From NCBI GenBank assembly GCA_910579335.1, contig CAJTUQ010000008.1, positions 1-50,534 of the forward strand: 50,534 nt of DNA, written 5' to 3'. A model generated the notes under the pieces. It did no database searches. It was not told where the DNA came from and saw only the letters and a list, made by a program, of their open reading frames with translations. This document shows positions 1 to 8,212 of this stretch, piece after piece. Numbering within the stretch: position 1 is the first letter of the stretch; each line of letters opens with the position of its first letter. The stretch comes from an uncultured Dorea sp. (GTDB lineage: Bacteria > Bacillota > Clostridia > Lachnospirales > Lachnospiraceae). The position numbers and the translations under genes were made by a program.

Positions 1-1
1 T

Positions 2-70
2 ATGAGGGCGGATGAGAGAAGGGTGATTATAGAAGCGGCAGGTTTGAACCCGGACGAATATGATTTTTAG
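2..70 (+). CDS. C-terminal tail of an unidentified protein (cut by window edge)
   Basis: An open frame enters from the left edge and ends at a TAG stop. It gives about 22 residues ending in AAGLNPDEYDF. The ATG at base 2 may be internal, so the true start probably lies outside the window. The tail is short and charged and I do not recognise the family. No terminator-like hairpin follows the stop. Confidence 0.4.
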   Translation: MRADERRVIIEAAGLNPDEYDF

Positions 71-137
71 ATGGAGCCGAGAGATTGTATCGGTGAATAA
101 TATATGAAAATAATATGTGAGAATATTATATTTAAAA

Positions 138-166
138 TTGCTTGGAGATGATTGCCGTGATATGAT
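138..166 (+). promoter_or_regulatory. Predicted sigma-A promoter of the WYL regulator gene
   Basis: A TTGCTT -35 box (138-143) is followed after 17 bases by TATGAT (161-166). TGA sits just before the -10 box, which makes it an extended -10. Transcription would begin near 173, giving a leader of about 65 bases. Confidence 0.55.
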
Positions 167-238
167 ATGAAAGCCAGGTAGAATGAACATTTTGAGATTT
201 TTATAGGGAAATTGTTTATAGTGAGGAGAATCAATGTT

Positions 239-1225
239 ATGGCAGTATCTTCCGTTAAATTACGAACCTTGTATATTATGAGAATATTATTGGAAAAAAC
301 GGACGAAAGACATTTTATGTCAGCGGCGGATATCGGAAAGGCATTAGCGGAATACGGAATGTCGGCCGACCGTAAAACCGTGTACGGCGATATAGAGACG
401 CTGAATGAATTTGGGATGGATATATTGCAGGCGAAAGGAACGAACGGCGGATATTATATCGGGAGGAGGGATTTTGAGCTTCCGGAATTGAAGCTTCTTG
501 TAGATGCGGTACAGGCTTCGAAGTTTATCAGCAGGAAGAAATCCGAGGAATTGATTAAAAAGCTGGAGAGTCTGGCAAGTGAGCACGATGCAAGGCAGCT
601 TCAGCGGAACGTATTTATATATAACCGCCCGAAAACCGGAAATGAGACAATTTATTATAATGTAGATCAGATTCATGCGGCTATTTTGGATAATAGACAG
701 ATTCGGTACCAGTATGCGGAGTGGACTGTGAATAAGAAACTGAGGCCGAAAAAGGGCGGTGAGTTTTATACGGTGAGTCCGTGGGCGCTTACGTGGGATG
801 ATGCGAATTATTATCTGATCGCATATGATAAGGAAGCTGACTTTATTAAGCATTACCGAGTAGACAAAATGCAGCAGGCGCATGTTACCGATGCAGAGCG
901 TGTGGGGAAGGAAAGGTTTCAGAATTTTGATCTTGCAGAGTTTGCAAAAAAGACATTTTCCATGTACGGCGGCCGTGACGAAGAGGTTACACTGGTCTGT
1001 GAAAACGGAGCTGCCGGCGTTATTTTAGACCGGTTTGGAAAAGAGGTAAGTATCATACCGATAGACAAAGAGCATTTCAGGGTGCGTATTTTGGCGGCGG
1101 TCAGCCCGCAGTTTTTTGGATGGGTAACAGGAATCGGCGGTAAGATACGTATTGCCGCACCTTTGAGTGTGCAGAAGGAGTACAGAGAATATCTGATGAA
1201 TATTATAAAAAAATATACGATGTAA
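239..1225 (+). CDS. WYL-domain helix-turn-helix transcriptional regulator
   Basis: A DNA-binding regulator of 328 residues. Residues 1-90 form a winged helix, with the recognition part around MSADRKTVYGDIETLNEFG. The middle and C-terminal parts form the WYL ligand-sensing domain, seen in the stretch RYQYAEWTV followed by VSPWALTWDDANYYLIAYD. WYL proteins are usually local repressors or activators that sense nucleic acids or small molecules. The ATG at 239 is preferred over an in-frame TTG at 212 because GAGGAG (223-228) lies 10 bases ahead of it. The gene has its own promoter, and the next gene lies 129 bases downstream. Its targets cannot be told from the sequence; the surface-protein/LytTR operon immediately downstream is one possibility. 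The family call is firm and the function is not. Confidence 0.85.
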   Translation: MAVSSVKLRTLYIMRILLEKTDERHFMSAADIGKALAEYGMSADRKTVYGDIETLNEFGMDILQAKGTNGGYYIGRRDFELPELKLLVDAVQASKFISRKKSEELIKKLESLASEHDARQLQRNVFIYNRPKTGNETIYYNVDQIHAAILDNRQIRYQYAEWTVNKKLRPKKGGEFYTVSPWALTWDDANYYLIAYDKEADFIKHYRVDKMQQAHVTDAERVGKERFQNFDLAEFAKKTFSMYGGRDEEVTLVCENGAAGVILDRFGKEVSIIPIDKEHFRVRILAAVSPQFFGWVTGIGGKIRIAAPLSVQKEYREYLMNIIKKYTM

Positions 1226-1354
1226 CAACGCTGTCCTATATATGTTTGGAGAAAAAGAATAACGTTTCCTGCAAATTTGTGGTATTATGTAAATATACAA
1301 ATCAGAGAAGTTATTGATAATTATATAGTATAACAGTGAAAGGACAGGATTTAG

Positions 1355-2224
1355 ATGGTTAATGTGAAACGGACAGCGAAAGCTGCATTACTGATAGTGA
1401 TAATGGCGGTGTCGGTAATGCCCGTGCAGGCATTTGGGCATAATAAATGGACGATAGGATATGAAAAAAACACGAACGGGCCGGAGAAAAAAGTTCAGGG
1501 GACAAACGGGTGGCATTTTATGTACAGCCAGGAGGTAAATACGGATGGACAGCTTGATGCTTCGCAAGTAAAAGAATGTGTCTGGACGGATAAGGGTTCC
1601 TGCTGGATGTGGTATGATTATGACGAGATGTGGGTGCCGGACATTTATGCGTCAGAAGATTTTGACTGTCTGGCTGCGAACTGCTGGTGGCGTATGGACG
1701 GAAACGGGATTATGGACCCGAATGTGGAAGGCGGCGCAGTCCGCAGTGTAATAGCATGGGAAGCGCCGGAAAACGGTACATACAGCGTTAATCTGGATTA
1801 TACTGCCGGGAGTATGCCTTATAAATGGTATGGTGAAGATTACGACGGTGGAGACGGCCTCACATTGAGTATTCATACACAAGAGCGTATGGTTGATAAA
1901 GTATTTTGCGGGGCGGCTCCTAAAGGTGAAAGAAAGGTAATTGAGAATATGCCGGCCGGCAGTATGAGTGGAAAGGTTACTCTCAGAAAAGGAGAGAGAG
2001 TATATGTCAGTGCAGATCCGGGGGAGAACGGCGGAGCTGATATCGCAACTGTGAAGATAGAGATTATTCAGGAGGAGGGCGAGAGCGTACGTTCCTTTTT
2101 GATGACGATACTGCTTGGAGGGATTATTGTGATTGCGGTAATTCTTGTAGTAACTGTTATCGCAGTTGTCAGACGCATAAAATCAGATTGGGAGCTTGAA
2201 GAAAATGAAGAAGATGAAGAATAG
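1355..2224 (+). CDS. Membrane-anchored extracytoplasmic protein, tryptophan-rich, unknown function
   Basis: A protein of 289 residues with an N-terminal signal peptide (basic start, hydrophobic stretch, likely cleavage after VQAFG near residue 29). It has a roughly 200-residue extracellular part rich in Trp, Tyr and Gly. A single membrane helix lies near residues 245-270, followed by a very acidic cytoplasmic tail ending ENEEDEE. The extracellular part contains AWEAPENGTYSVNLDY and GGDGLTLSI, a pattern typical of beta-sandwich (jelly-roll, carbohydrate-binding-like) modules. That fold is inferred, not shown. The start has AAAGGA upstream. The response-regulator gene begins 37 bases after the stop, so the protein is probably co-expressed with the two-component system. 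It could be the sensor's ligand partner, its output, or a cell-wall probe. Confidence 0.7.
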   Translation: MVNVKRTAKAALLIVIMAVSVMPVQAFGHNKWTIGYEKNTNGPEKKVQGTNGWHFMYSQEVNTDGQLDASQVKECVWTDKGSCWMWYDYDEMWVPDIYASEDFDCLAANCWWRMDGNGIMDPNVEGGAVRSVIAWEAPENGTYSVNLDYTAGSMPYKWYGEDYDGGDGLTLSIHTQERMVDKVFCGAAPKGERKVIENMPAGSMSGKVTLRKGERVYVSADPGENGGADIATVKIEIIQEEGESVRSFLMTILLGGIIVIAVILVVTVIAVVRRIKSDWELEENEEDEE

Positions 2225-2261
2225 TTAATAGGATAAGGATAAGGATTAGGGGGAAGGCCGG

Positions 2262-2969
2262 ATGCTCCGCTTTGCGATTTGCGAGGATGAATTGTATTTT
2301 GCCAGAGATTTAAAACGAATGACGGAAAGCTATATAGATAAAAGAGCGTTGGAAGCGGAAATCTTTATGTTTTCGAGAGGGCGGGATTTTTTAGATTCCG
2401 GGATAAAGGCTGATATTGTTTTGATGGATATAGTGCTTTCGGGAGAAAATGGCATGGATATTGCCGAAAACATGCGTGATTTGGGGAGCAGCAGCCAATT
2501 TATATTTATAACGGCTTACAAAGAATATGCGTTCCGGGCATTCGACGTGGACGCGGTTTGGTATCTCTTGAAGCCGGTGGACGCCGGAAAACTGTATGTA
2601 GTTTTGGATAAAGCCGTGGGGCGTGCCGTGTCCGGGTGCGGAAAATCAATATTAATTACGGAGGGGGAAGAGACGGTCCGGATCTATATGAAGGATATTC
2701 TATATTGCGAAGTATTTGACCATGAATTGTTGATTCATACAATTACAGGGAGATATCGGACTTTTGGGACGCTTGATTCTTTCCAGAAAAAATTGGACGG
2801 GCGCTTTTTTAGATGCCATCGAAGTTATCTTGTAAATATGGATTATGTAATAGACAAAGAGGATGAGACCGCATATTTGACGGGCGGGAAAAAAGTATTA
2901 ATTGCCAGACGCAGGCGTCAGGAATTTATGCATAGGCTTTTGGAAACGTGCCAGAGAGGGGTAGTTTAA
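2262..2969 (+). CDS. LytTR-family response regulator
   Basis: A response regulator of the AgrA/LytR type, 235 residues. The receiver domain occupies residues 1-120, with the acidic pair in ICEDE, the phospho-acceptor Asp56 in VLMDIV, and the conserved Lys104 in YLLKPVD. The LytTR DNA-binding domain fills residues 130-230, with the typical FFRCHRSYLVN motif. LytTR proteins bind tandem direct repeats about two helical turns apart. The start has a strong GGGGGAAGG upstream. The stop codon shares one base with the start of the sensor kinase gene, so the two are translationally coupled. It probably controls its own operon and perhaps the small gene downstream. Confidence 0.9.
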   Translation: MLRFAICEDELYFARDLKRMTESYIDKRALEAEIFMFSRGRDFLDSGIKADIVLMDIVLSGENGMDIAENMRDLGSSSQFIFITAYKEYAFRAFDVDAVWYLLKPVDAGKLYVVLDKAVGRAVSGCGKSILITEGEETVRIYMKDILYCEVFDHELLIHTITGRYRTFGTLDSFQKKLDGRFFRCHRSYLVNMDYVIDKEDETAYLTGGKKVLIARRRRQEFMHRLLETCQRGVV

Positions 2970-4258
2970 TGACGGCTCATCTGTTTTTTCTGGTATGGTG
3001 GCTGGTTGTAAATGGAACCATCAATTATCTGTCAATGGATTTTCTGCTTTATATGACGAAGGCGGAGGAAAAAAGATATATGCTTTTGTGGCTGGCGCTC
3101 AGCTTAGGCATGACGGCAATTGCCGTCTGTTTTCAGACTCCGAACTTATTTTTTGCAGACGTGCTGTTTCTGGCTGTTTTTGCAAAGGCGGTGCTTCGGA
3201 TACATTGGAGAGATATGGCTGCGCCGGCTGCGGTATTGTTTACTCTATATACATTTATGGAAGGAGGGGCGGCGGTTATTTTGTCTTTCCTTTCGGCTAA
3301 TGTAGAGCTTGGCAGATATGGAAGCAATATTCAGTTTTTAGTTTCGGCACTGATGGTGTTTTGCTTTTTCTCAGTGCTTTTATTTATCCGAAAGAGATAT
3401 TTCTATGCGTTCGGCCGGCCGGTTTCTGCATATTTATATATTCTGCTTCTTCCCTGTATAGTTATTGTGACTTCCATCCGGTTCGGCCTGAGATTGGACA
3501 GTATGGAATTTGCCGAATATTTGTCATCCTTTGGCGGAGGGGCTAGTGCTGTTTTGCTGCTGGCCATAGGTGCGGCGGCTGTTATGTTTTTCATTATGAT
3601 AGAGGTTTTTGGAAAAATTATTTATCTCACAGAAAAGGAGAAGACGGCAGTCCTTATGTCCGAGCAGCTAAGGCAACAGAGGATATATGTTGAGGAAGCA
3701 AGAAAGCGGAATGAACGGTATGCGGCAGTTCAGCACGATATAGATAACCACCTGCTCGTTTTGTCCGGTCTTCTAAAGGAAAAGAAGTATGTGCAGGCCG
3801 GACAATATGCAGATAAACTCTGTCGGAGCGAAGTTCCGGCCGCAGCATCGGCATCTACAGGGAAGGTAGTGCTTGATGTTTTGCTTGGGGAGAAGATAGG
3901 GTATGCAAGAGACAACAGGATAGACGTTGTTTGTAATGTGCGCATTCCAAAAGCGTTTGCAGTGGAAGACATGGATTTGTGCGTTGTATTTTCTAATATA
4001 ATGGATAATGCCATATGCGCTTGTAAAAAGGTGGAAGACGGAAACAGATTTATTGCGTTGTCTGCAAGAGTCAAATCTTCATTTTTAGTTATTAACGCAA
4101 GAAATTCAACCATCCCGCACCCGGCTGTGAAAATGGGAACGGGACTTCATAATATAAAAAATATTGCCGGAAAATATCAAGGGACTATGGAGATAGACTG
4201 CGCCGGCAATGAGTTCTGCATTAAGGTATTACTGTGTTCCGGCGGGAAATTATTTTGA
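2969..4258 (+). CDS. GHKL-type sensor histidine kinase (AgrC-like)
   Basis: The partner kinase of the preceding LytTR regulator, 429 residues. About six membrane helices fill residues 1-210. A coiled linker follows, then the phospho-acceptor region QHDIDNH (His near residue 256), and a GHKL ATPase domain with the N box NIMDNAICACKK and the glycine box GTGLHNIKNI. Kinases of this shape usually sense peptides or membrane-associated signals. I chose the ATG at 2969, which shares one base with the regulator's stop. An upstream in-frame GTG at 2948 would lie inside the regulator and has no better ribosome site. No peptide-pheromone precursor gene is visible next to it, so the signal is unknown; the tryptophan-rich membrane protein of the same operon is a candidate partner. 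Confidence 0.88.
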   Translation: MTAHLFFLVWWLVVNGTINYLSMDFLLYMTKAEEKRYMLLWLALSLGMTAIAVCFQTPNLFFADVLFLAVFAKAVLRIHWRDMAAPAAVLFTLYTFMEGGAAVILSFLSANVELGRYGSNIQFLVSALMVFCFFSVLLFIRKRYFYAFGRPVSAYLYILLLPCIVIVTSIRFGLRLDSMEFAEYLSSFGGGASAVLLLAIGAAAVMFFIMIEVFGKIIYLTEKEKTAVLMSEQLRQQRIYVEEARKRNERYAAVQHDIDNHLLVLSGLLKEKKYVQAGQYADKLCRSEVPAAASASTGKVVLDVLLGEKIGYARDNRIDVVCNVRIPKAFAVEDMDLCVVFSNIMDNAICACKKVEDGNRFIALSARVKSSFLVINARNSTIPHPAVKMGTGLHNIKNIAGKYQGTMEIDCAGNEFCIKVLLCSGGKLF

Positions 4259-4261
4259 AAA

Positions 4262-4292
4262 ACCGTCTGCGGAGCGAAAGAGACCGTCTGCG
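4262..4292 (+). repeat. Tandem direct repeat, 21-base period
   Basis: ACCGTCTGCG occurs at 4262-4271 and again at 4283-4292, exactly 21 bases apart, just after the sensor kinase gene. The spacing of two helical turns is what LytTR regulators use, but the repeat does not match the usual LytTR half-site closely. It is therefore only a candidate operator for the small gene that follows. Confidence 0.4.
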
Positions 4293-4305
4293 TACGCAGT
4301 CTTTT
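4288..4305 (+). terminator. Short palindrome followed by TCTTTT, possible weak terminator
   Basis: CTGCGTACGCAG (4288-4299) is a perfect 12-base palindrome followed by TCTTTT. It could end the LytTR operon. The stem is short because a loop must be made from its own centre, so the call is weak. Confidence 0.3.
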
Positions 4306-4375
4306 GTACAAAACTATTCATCCGATAAAAAAGGTATAAACTTTTGGGATGATAGAAAAGACGGAGGTGCAGGTG

Positions 4376-4612
4376 ATGTCAATGGAAATAAGAACGGGTG
4401 ATAGGAATTTTTTTATGGCAATGAGAGAGAATCGGAGTATGGTAACAGAGCTTCAGAGTGAACGGCAGAAGCTTCAGGATAAGCTGTTCCTGGCCAAAAC
4501 TTCCGGTACGGACAGTATTAGCGTGCCAAAGGAAAAACAAAAGGAGATGGAAGACAAGGTAAAAAGCCTGTCACAGCAGCTTAGAAAAGCAAGAATCGAT
4601 TACAAAGTGTAA
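4376..4612 (+). CDS. Small predicted coiled-coil protein, unknown function
   Basis: A protein of 78 residues with no signal peptide or membrane helix. The middle and C-terminal parts are charged and heptad-like (VTELQSERQKLQDKLFLAK, then EDKVKSLSQQLRKARIDYKV), suggesting a helical hairpin or coiled coil. I chose the ATG at 4376 because GGAGG at 4363-4367 lies eight bases ahead; an ATG two codons later is also possible. TATAAA at 4335-4340 could be a -10 box, but there is no clear -35 box, which fits with activator-dependent expression from the tandem repeats upstream. A strong terminator follows. I do not recognise the family. Confidence 0.6.
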   Translation: MSMEIRTGDRNFFMAMRENRSMVTELQSERQKLQDKLFLAKTSGTDSISVPKEKQKEMEDKVKSLSQQLRKARIDYKV

Positions 4613-4642
4613 ACGTATCATCCCGGAAGTTTTATAGATTTT

Positions 4643-4684
4643 AAAGGCCATGCTTTATATTTTAGGAAAAGCATGGCCTTTTAG
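4643..4684 (+). terminator. Rho-independent terminator after the small coiled-coil gene
   Basis: The left arm AAAGGCCATGCTTT (4643-4656) pairs with AAAGCATGGCCTTT (4668-4681) across a short A/T-rich loop and runs into T residues. Strong stem of about 14 pairs. Confidence 0.88.
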
Positions 4685-4716
4685 ACTTTTATACAGTAGT
4701 CCGGGCTCGTATCCTG

Positions 4717-4725
4717 TGGTAAAAT
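4717..4725 (+). promoter_or_regulatory. Possible extended -10 promoter element for the radical SAM gene
   Basis: TGG immediately followed by TAAAAT lies 35 bases ahead of the start codon. No good -35 box is present at the expected distance, so this is a tentative call. Confidence 0.35.
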
Positions 4726-4759
4726 ACGGATAAGTATTACATAGAGGGAGTCGCATGAA

Positions 4760-6451
4760 ATGAAAATTTTACTTGTTGCTGTCAATGCAAAATATATACA
4801 TTCTAATCTTGCCGTATATTCATTGCGTGCTTATGCCGTAAAAAATGCGGTTAGAGGGGCGGAGAAGATTGAAATTGCGGAGTATACCATTAATCAGCCT
4901 AAAGATGTAATTCTGAGGGAGCTTTATGAAAAGGAGGCGGATGTGGTATGCTTTTCCTGTTATATCTGGAATATGGCATACATAGAGTCTCTTGTGCGTG
5001 AATTTGGCAAGCTCTGTCCGGACGTTGAGCTTTGGCTTGGGGGACCTGAAGTATCTTACAATGCAAGGGAAGTTTTGCAGCATCTTCCGGAGGTAAAGGG
5101 CGTAATGAGAGGAGAGGGAGAGCGGACATTTGCGAAGTTGTGCGAAAAGATACCTTTGGAGGATTTGGAGGGAATCGTGTTTCGGAGAGCGGACGGAGCA
5201 ATCTGTGAAAATGCATGGCGTGCGCCTGTGGATTTGGATGAAATCCCGTTCGTTTATGAGGACATTCAACAGTTTGAAAATAAAATTATATATTATGAAA
5301 CGAGCAGAGGATGCCCGTTTTCTTGCAGCTATTGCCTTTCTTCCATTGATAAGCAGCTAAGGTTCAGAAGCATTCCGCTTATAAAGAGAGAGCTTGATTT
5401 TTTCTTGAAGCATAGAGTGCCGCAGGTGAAATTTGTTGACCGTACTTTCAATTGCAGCCACCGACATGCGGAGGAGATTTGGAAATATATTGCAGAACAT
5501 GATAACGGTATTACGAATTTTCATTTTGAAATATCAGCGGATTTGCTGAATGAGGAAGAATTAGAATTGATAAAAATCATGCGCCCCGGATTAATACAGC
5601 TGGAAATCGGCGTACAATCTACGAATGAAGAAACTATTCGGGAAATCAGAAGGACGATGAATTTTGAAAAGCTTTCTCAGAATGTAAAAGCGTTGTGTGA
5701 TATGAATAATGTTCATCTGCATCTTGATTTGATAGCGGGGCTCCCTTTTGAGGATATCGAAAGATTTTCACAATCCTTTAATGATGTTTATACATTAAGG
5801 CCCCACCAGCTTCAGCTAGGGTTCCTTAAAGTATTAAAGGGCTCTTATATGGAAGAAAAAAGGGAAGAGTATGGATTGGTGTATAAAGGCGAACCGCCCT
5901 ATGAGGTGTTATATACAAAATGGCTGTCCTACAGGGACGTGCTGGAACTGAAGGGGATTGAAGAAATGGTAGAGACATATTACAACAGCAGGCAGTTTGA
6001 GCATACGCTGCCGGTGCTGGAGGAAAGGTTTGCCTCTCCGTACCGCATGTATAAAAGCCTGTGGAAGTATTTTAAGGAAAGGGGGCTTAATCTTATTCAG
6101 CACAAAAGGAGTGCCAGGTATGAGATATTGTACGGTTTTGCGGAAAAATACTGCACAAAGCAGGCAGAAAAAATCAGAGAGCTGTTGATTTTTGATTATT
6201 ATTCGAGGGAAAATGCAAAAACACGGCCGGCATTCGCAGGAGAAAATCCGCTTGACAAGGAGAAAATACGGGAGTTTTATGAAAAAGAGTCCGCAGAGCA
6301 CAAGTATCTTTCCGGATATGAGGCGTATGATAAAAACCAGATGCGCAAAATGACGCATTTGGAATATTTCCCGATTTTGGGAAAGACGGTATTGTTTGAT
6401 TATATGCATAGGAATCCTCTGAATTATGAAGCGTATGTCTGTGAACTGTAA
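4760..6451 (+). CDS. B12-binding domain radical SAM protein (DUF4080 family)
   Basis: A 563-residue enzyme with an N-terminal cobalamin-binding-like domain (residues 1-150; starts KILLVAVNAKYIHSN). The radical SAM domain has the iron-sulfur motif CxxxCxxC as CPFSCSYC (Cys185, 189, 192). A C-terminal region matches what I know of DUF4080. The B12-binding domain of this class often lacks the DxHxxG signature, and none is visible here. Such proteins cleave S-adenosylmethionine to make a radical; the substrate of this family is not established. The start has GAGGGAGTCGC upstream. It appears to be a single-gene unit, bounded by a terminator upstream and a new promoter downstream. Confidence 0.85.
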   Translation: MKILLVAVNAKYIHSNLAVYSLRAYAVKNAVRGAEKIEIAEYTINQPKDVILRELYEKEADVVCFSCYIWNMAYIESLVREFGKLCPDVELWLGGPEVSYNAREVLQHLPEVKGVMRGEGERTFAKLCEKIPLEDLEGIVFRRADGAICENAWRAPVDLDEIPFVYEDIQQFENKIIYYETSRGCPFSCSYCLSSIDKQLRFRSIPLIKRELDFFLKHRVPQVKFVDRTFNCSHRHAEEIWKYIAEHDNGITNFHFEISADLLNEEELELIKIMRPGLIQLEIGVQSTNEETIREIRRTMNFEKLSQNVKALCDMNNVHLHLDLIAGLPFEDIERFSQSFNDVYTLRPHQLQLGFLKVLKGSYMEEKREEYGLVYKGEPPYEVLYTKWLSYRDVLELKGIEEMVETYYNSRQFEHTLPVLEERFASPYRMYKSLWKYFKERGLNLIQHKRSARYEILYGFAEKYCTKQAEKIRELLIFDYYSRENAKTRPAFAGENPLDKEKIREFYEKESAEHKYLSGYEAYDKNQMRKMTHLEYFPILGKTVLFDYMHRNPLNYEAYVCEL

Positions 6452-6482
6452 TATATTTTAAAGATTGTTAAAAAATGTATTA

Positions 6483-6511
6483 TTGCAAAGGAAAGTTAAA
6501 GCGTATAAAAT
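6483..6511 (+). promoter_or_regulatory. Predicted sigma-A promoter of the micro-protein/vanW operon
   Basis: TTGCAA (6483-6488) is followed after 17 bases by TAAAAT (6506-6511); an overlapping TATAAA lies at 6504. The first start codon is about 30 bases downstream. Confidence 0.5.
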
Positions 6512-6542
6512 AATAGATATATTTTGGAAGAAGGTCGAGAAG

Positions 6543-6644
6543 ATGAATTTTAACGATAAAAGGACAAGAAGGATTATAGCGATTGTAGTTATGGTAATTA
6601 TTGCAGCTATGGTTGCAACTACGATTCTGCCGGTTTTAGGGTAA
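6543..6644 (+). CDS. Single-helix membrane micro-protein (33 residues)
   Basis: A tiny gene encoding 33 residues. A charged start (MNFNDKRTRR) is followed by one membrane helix (IIAIVVMVIIAAMVATTIL) and the end PVLG. The start is preceded by GGAAGAAGGTCGAG, and a promoter lies just upstream, so translation is credible. The basic N-terminus predicts that the tail faces out. It resembles short one-helix families such as DUF4044 in size and layout, but I cannot confirm membership. It lies 40 bases ahead of vanW and probably shares its transcript, so a role at the cell envelope is plausible. Confidence 0.6.
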   Translation: MNFNDKRTRRIIAIVVMVIIAAMVATTILPVLG

Positions 6645-6684
6645 GCGGGGCGTGACGGCAAAACAGAAGGAATGAGAAATAATT

Positions 6685-8205
6685 ATGGAACAAAAGCGGT
6701 ATAAGAACAGTTCCGCTAAAAGGAGGAGCAGAAGAAGGAGAAGCCAGAGACGGAAAAGAATGCAGATTCTTTTCGGGCTCCTGTTGTTTTGCTCAATTAT
6801 ATGCCTGAGTATTTCATATGTGTTGTTCCGAAACTTCGTGTCAAAGTATCCGACAGATAAAATTTATAAAAATGTTTTTATTGGCGAAGAAGACGTTTCG
6901 GGGATGACGAAAAAGGAAGCAGAGCGGATAATGCAGGAAAATTTAAATTCCGGCCGGCAGGCACAAGTTACAATACAGGTGGGAGAAAAAAGCGACACCG
7001 CATCGTTAGAAGAACTGGGGCTTAGCTATGAAGGCATGGAAAAGCAGGTGAAGGCAGCATTTGGCTATGGAAAAACAGGAAGCCTTTGGAAAAGGTTCTG
7101 GCAGCTTAGGGAGCTTTCTAAAGAAAGAGTGGTTTTTGGGAAAAAGTATATTTTAAGCCAAAAGAAGACAAAGAAGTTTTTGGAGGAACATATTGTCCCG
7201 CTGGCGCAGCATGCAAAGAATGCCACAATAGAGCGGGAGGGTAAAAAGTTTAAAATTACCGGTGAAAAAAAGGGAAGAACGGTAGATACGGATGCATCTG
7301 TATCAGTGCTTCTAAAACACCTTAATGGCGGATGGGACCGGGAGGATTTTTCGGTTGAGGCGGTACAGAAGGAGGAAAATCCGACGGTGAAGGCGGATGA
7401 CCTTGAAACGGTCAAAGATGAACTGGGTTCTTATTCTACGGACGCAGGAGGCGGAAAACGGCTTCAGAATTTGAAAACCGGAGTTGAGAAGCTTAACGGT
7501 ACAGTACTTGCCTCTGGTGAGGAGATATCTGTCCGGGAAGCGACTGCGCCCTATGATAAGGAGCATGGCTATGTTGCGGCGGGTTCCTATGAGAACGGGC
7601 AGGTCGTGGAGACATACGGAGGAGGAATATGCCAAGTTTCCACTACTTTATATAATGCAGTGCTGTTGGCTGAGCTTGAAGTTACTGAGCGGCATCCCCA
7701 CTCTATGCTGGTGGCATATATTGAGCCGTCAAGGGACGCGGCAATAGCCGGGGACATTAAGGATTTTAAATTTAAAAACAATTACAAGACGCCGGTGTAT
7801 ATTGAAGGCGGAATTGATGACGACGGCCTGCTTAAGTTTACTATTTATGGAAAGGATACCCGTAAAAAGGGCAGGACCGTAGATTATGAGAGTGAAGTGA
7901 CTGCCACGGAGGAGTATGGAAGGACCTATAAGGAAGACTCTGACGCATCTTTAGGCTCTATAAAATATGAGGGAAACCCTCATACAGGAAAAACTGCCAG
8001 ATTGTGGAAGATCGTCAAGCAGGATGGAAAGGAAGTCAGCCGTGATATCATCAATGAGAGCGTATACCAGAAATCCAATGAAATAATTGTGGTCGGAACT
8101 GCGTCAGAGAATGGAAGGGCTTCCGGAATTGTAAGCGGTGCGATAGAGACGCAGGACGGCGCCAAAATCAATGAGGCAATCAGTAAAGCAAGGGCTATGG
8201 AGTAG
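6685..8205 (+). CDS. VanW family protein with peptidoglycan-binding-like domain
   Basis: A 506-residue membrane-anchored envelope protein. A very basic start (KRRSRRRRSQRRKR) leads into one membrane helix near residues 27-48. A YoaR-like putative peptidoglycan-binding region follows (about 60-240), then the VanW domain with YGGGICQVSTTLYNA near residue 311. The C-terminal part contains a G5-like stretch. VanW proteins were named from vancomycin-resistance clusters but are widespread in ordinary Clostridia, and their biochemical role is unknown. No vanA/vanH/vanX genes are nearby, so resistance is not implied. The next start codon lies eight bases after its stop, so the operon is tight. Confidence 0.85.
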   Translation: MEQKRYKNSSAKRRSRRRRSQRRKRMQILFGLLLFCSIICLSISYVLFRNFVSKYPTDKIYKNVFIGEEDVSGMTKKEAERIMQENLNSGRQAQVTIQVGEKSDTASLEELGLSYEGMEKQVKAAFGYGKTGSLWKRFWQLRELSKERVVFGKKYILSQKKTKKFLEEHIVPLAQHAKNATIEREGKKFKITGEKKGRTVDTDASVSVLLKHLNGGWDREDFSVEAVQKEENPTVKADDLETVKDELGSYSTDAGGGKRLQNLKTGVEKLNGTVLASGEEISVREATAPYDKEHGYVAAGSYENGQVVETYGGGICQVSTTLYNAVLLAELEVTERHPHSMLVAYIEPSRDAAIAGDIKDFKFKNNYKTPVYIEGGIDDDGLLKFTIYGKDTRKKGRTVDYESEVTATEEYGRTYKEDSDASLGSIKYEGNPHTGKTARLWKIVKQDGKEVSRDIINESVYQKSNEIIVVGTASENGRASGIVSGAIETQDGAKINEAISKARAME

Positions 8206-8212
8206 GAAAGCT

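Noticed and set aside
344..883. Long open frame on the minus strand inside the WYL regulator gene
   Set aside because: It is antisense to a well-supported gene, with Ile/Arg-rich composition and no ribosome site. The same holds for most long reverse-strand frames in this window, such as 26746-27396 and 44409-45347.
1226..1354. LytTR-type operator ahead of the surface-protein operon
   Set aside because: GTT-centred half-sites near 1264 and 1310 are 46 bases apart, not about 21, and match the consensus poorly. No clear -35/-10 pair could be fixed either.
6685..8205. Vancomycin resistance from the VanW match
   Set aside because: VanW domains are common in susceptible Clostridia and no vanH, vanA or vanX genes are present.
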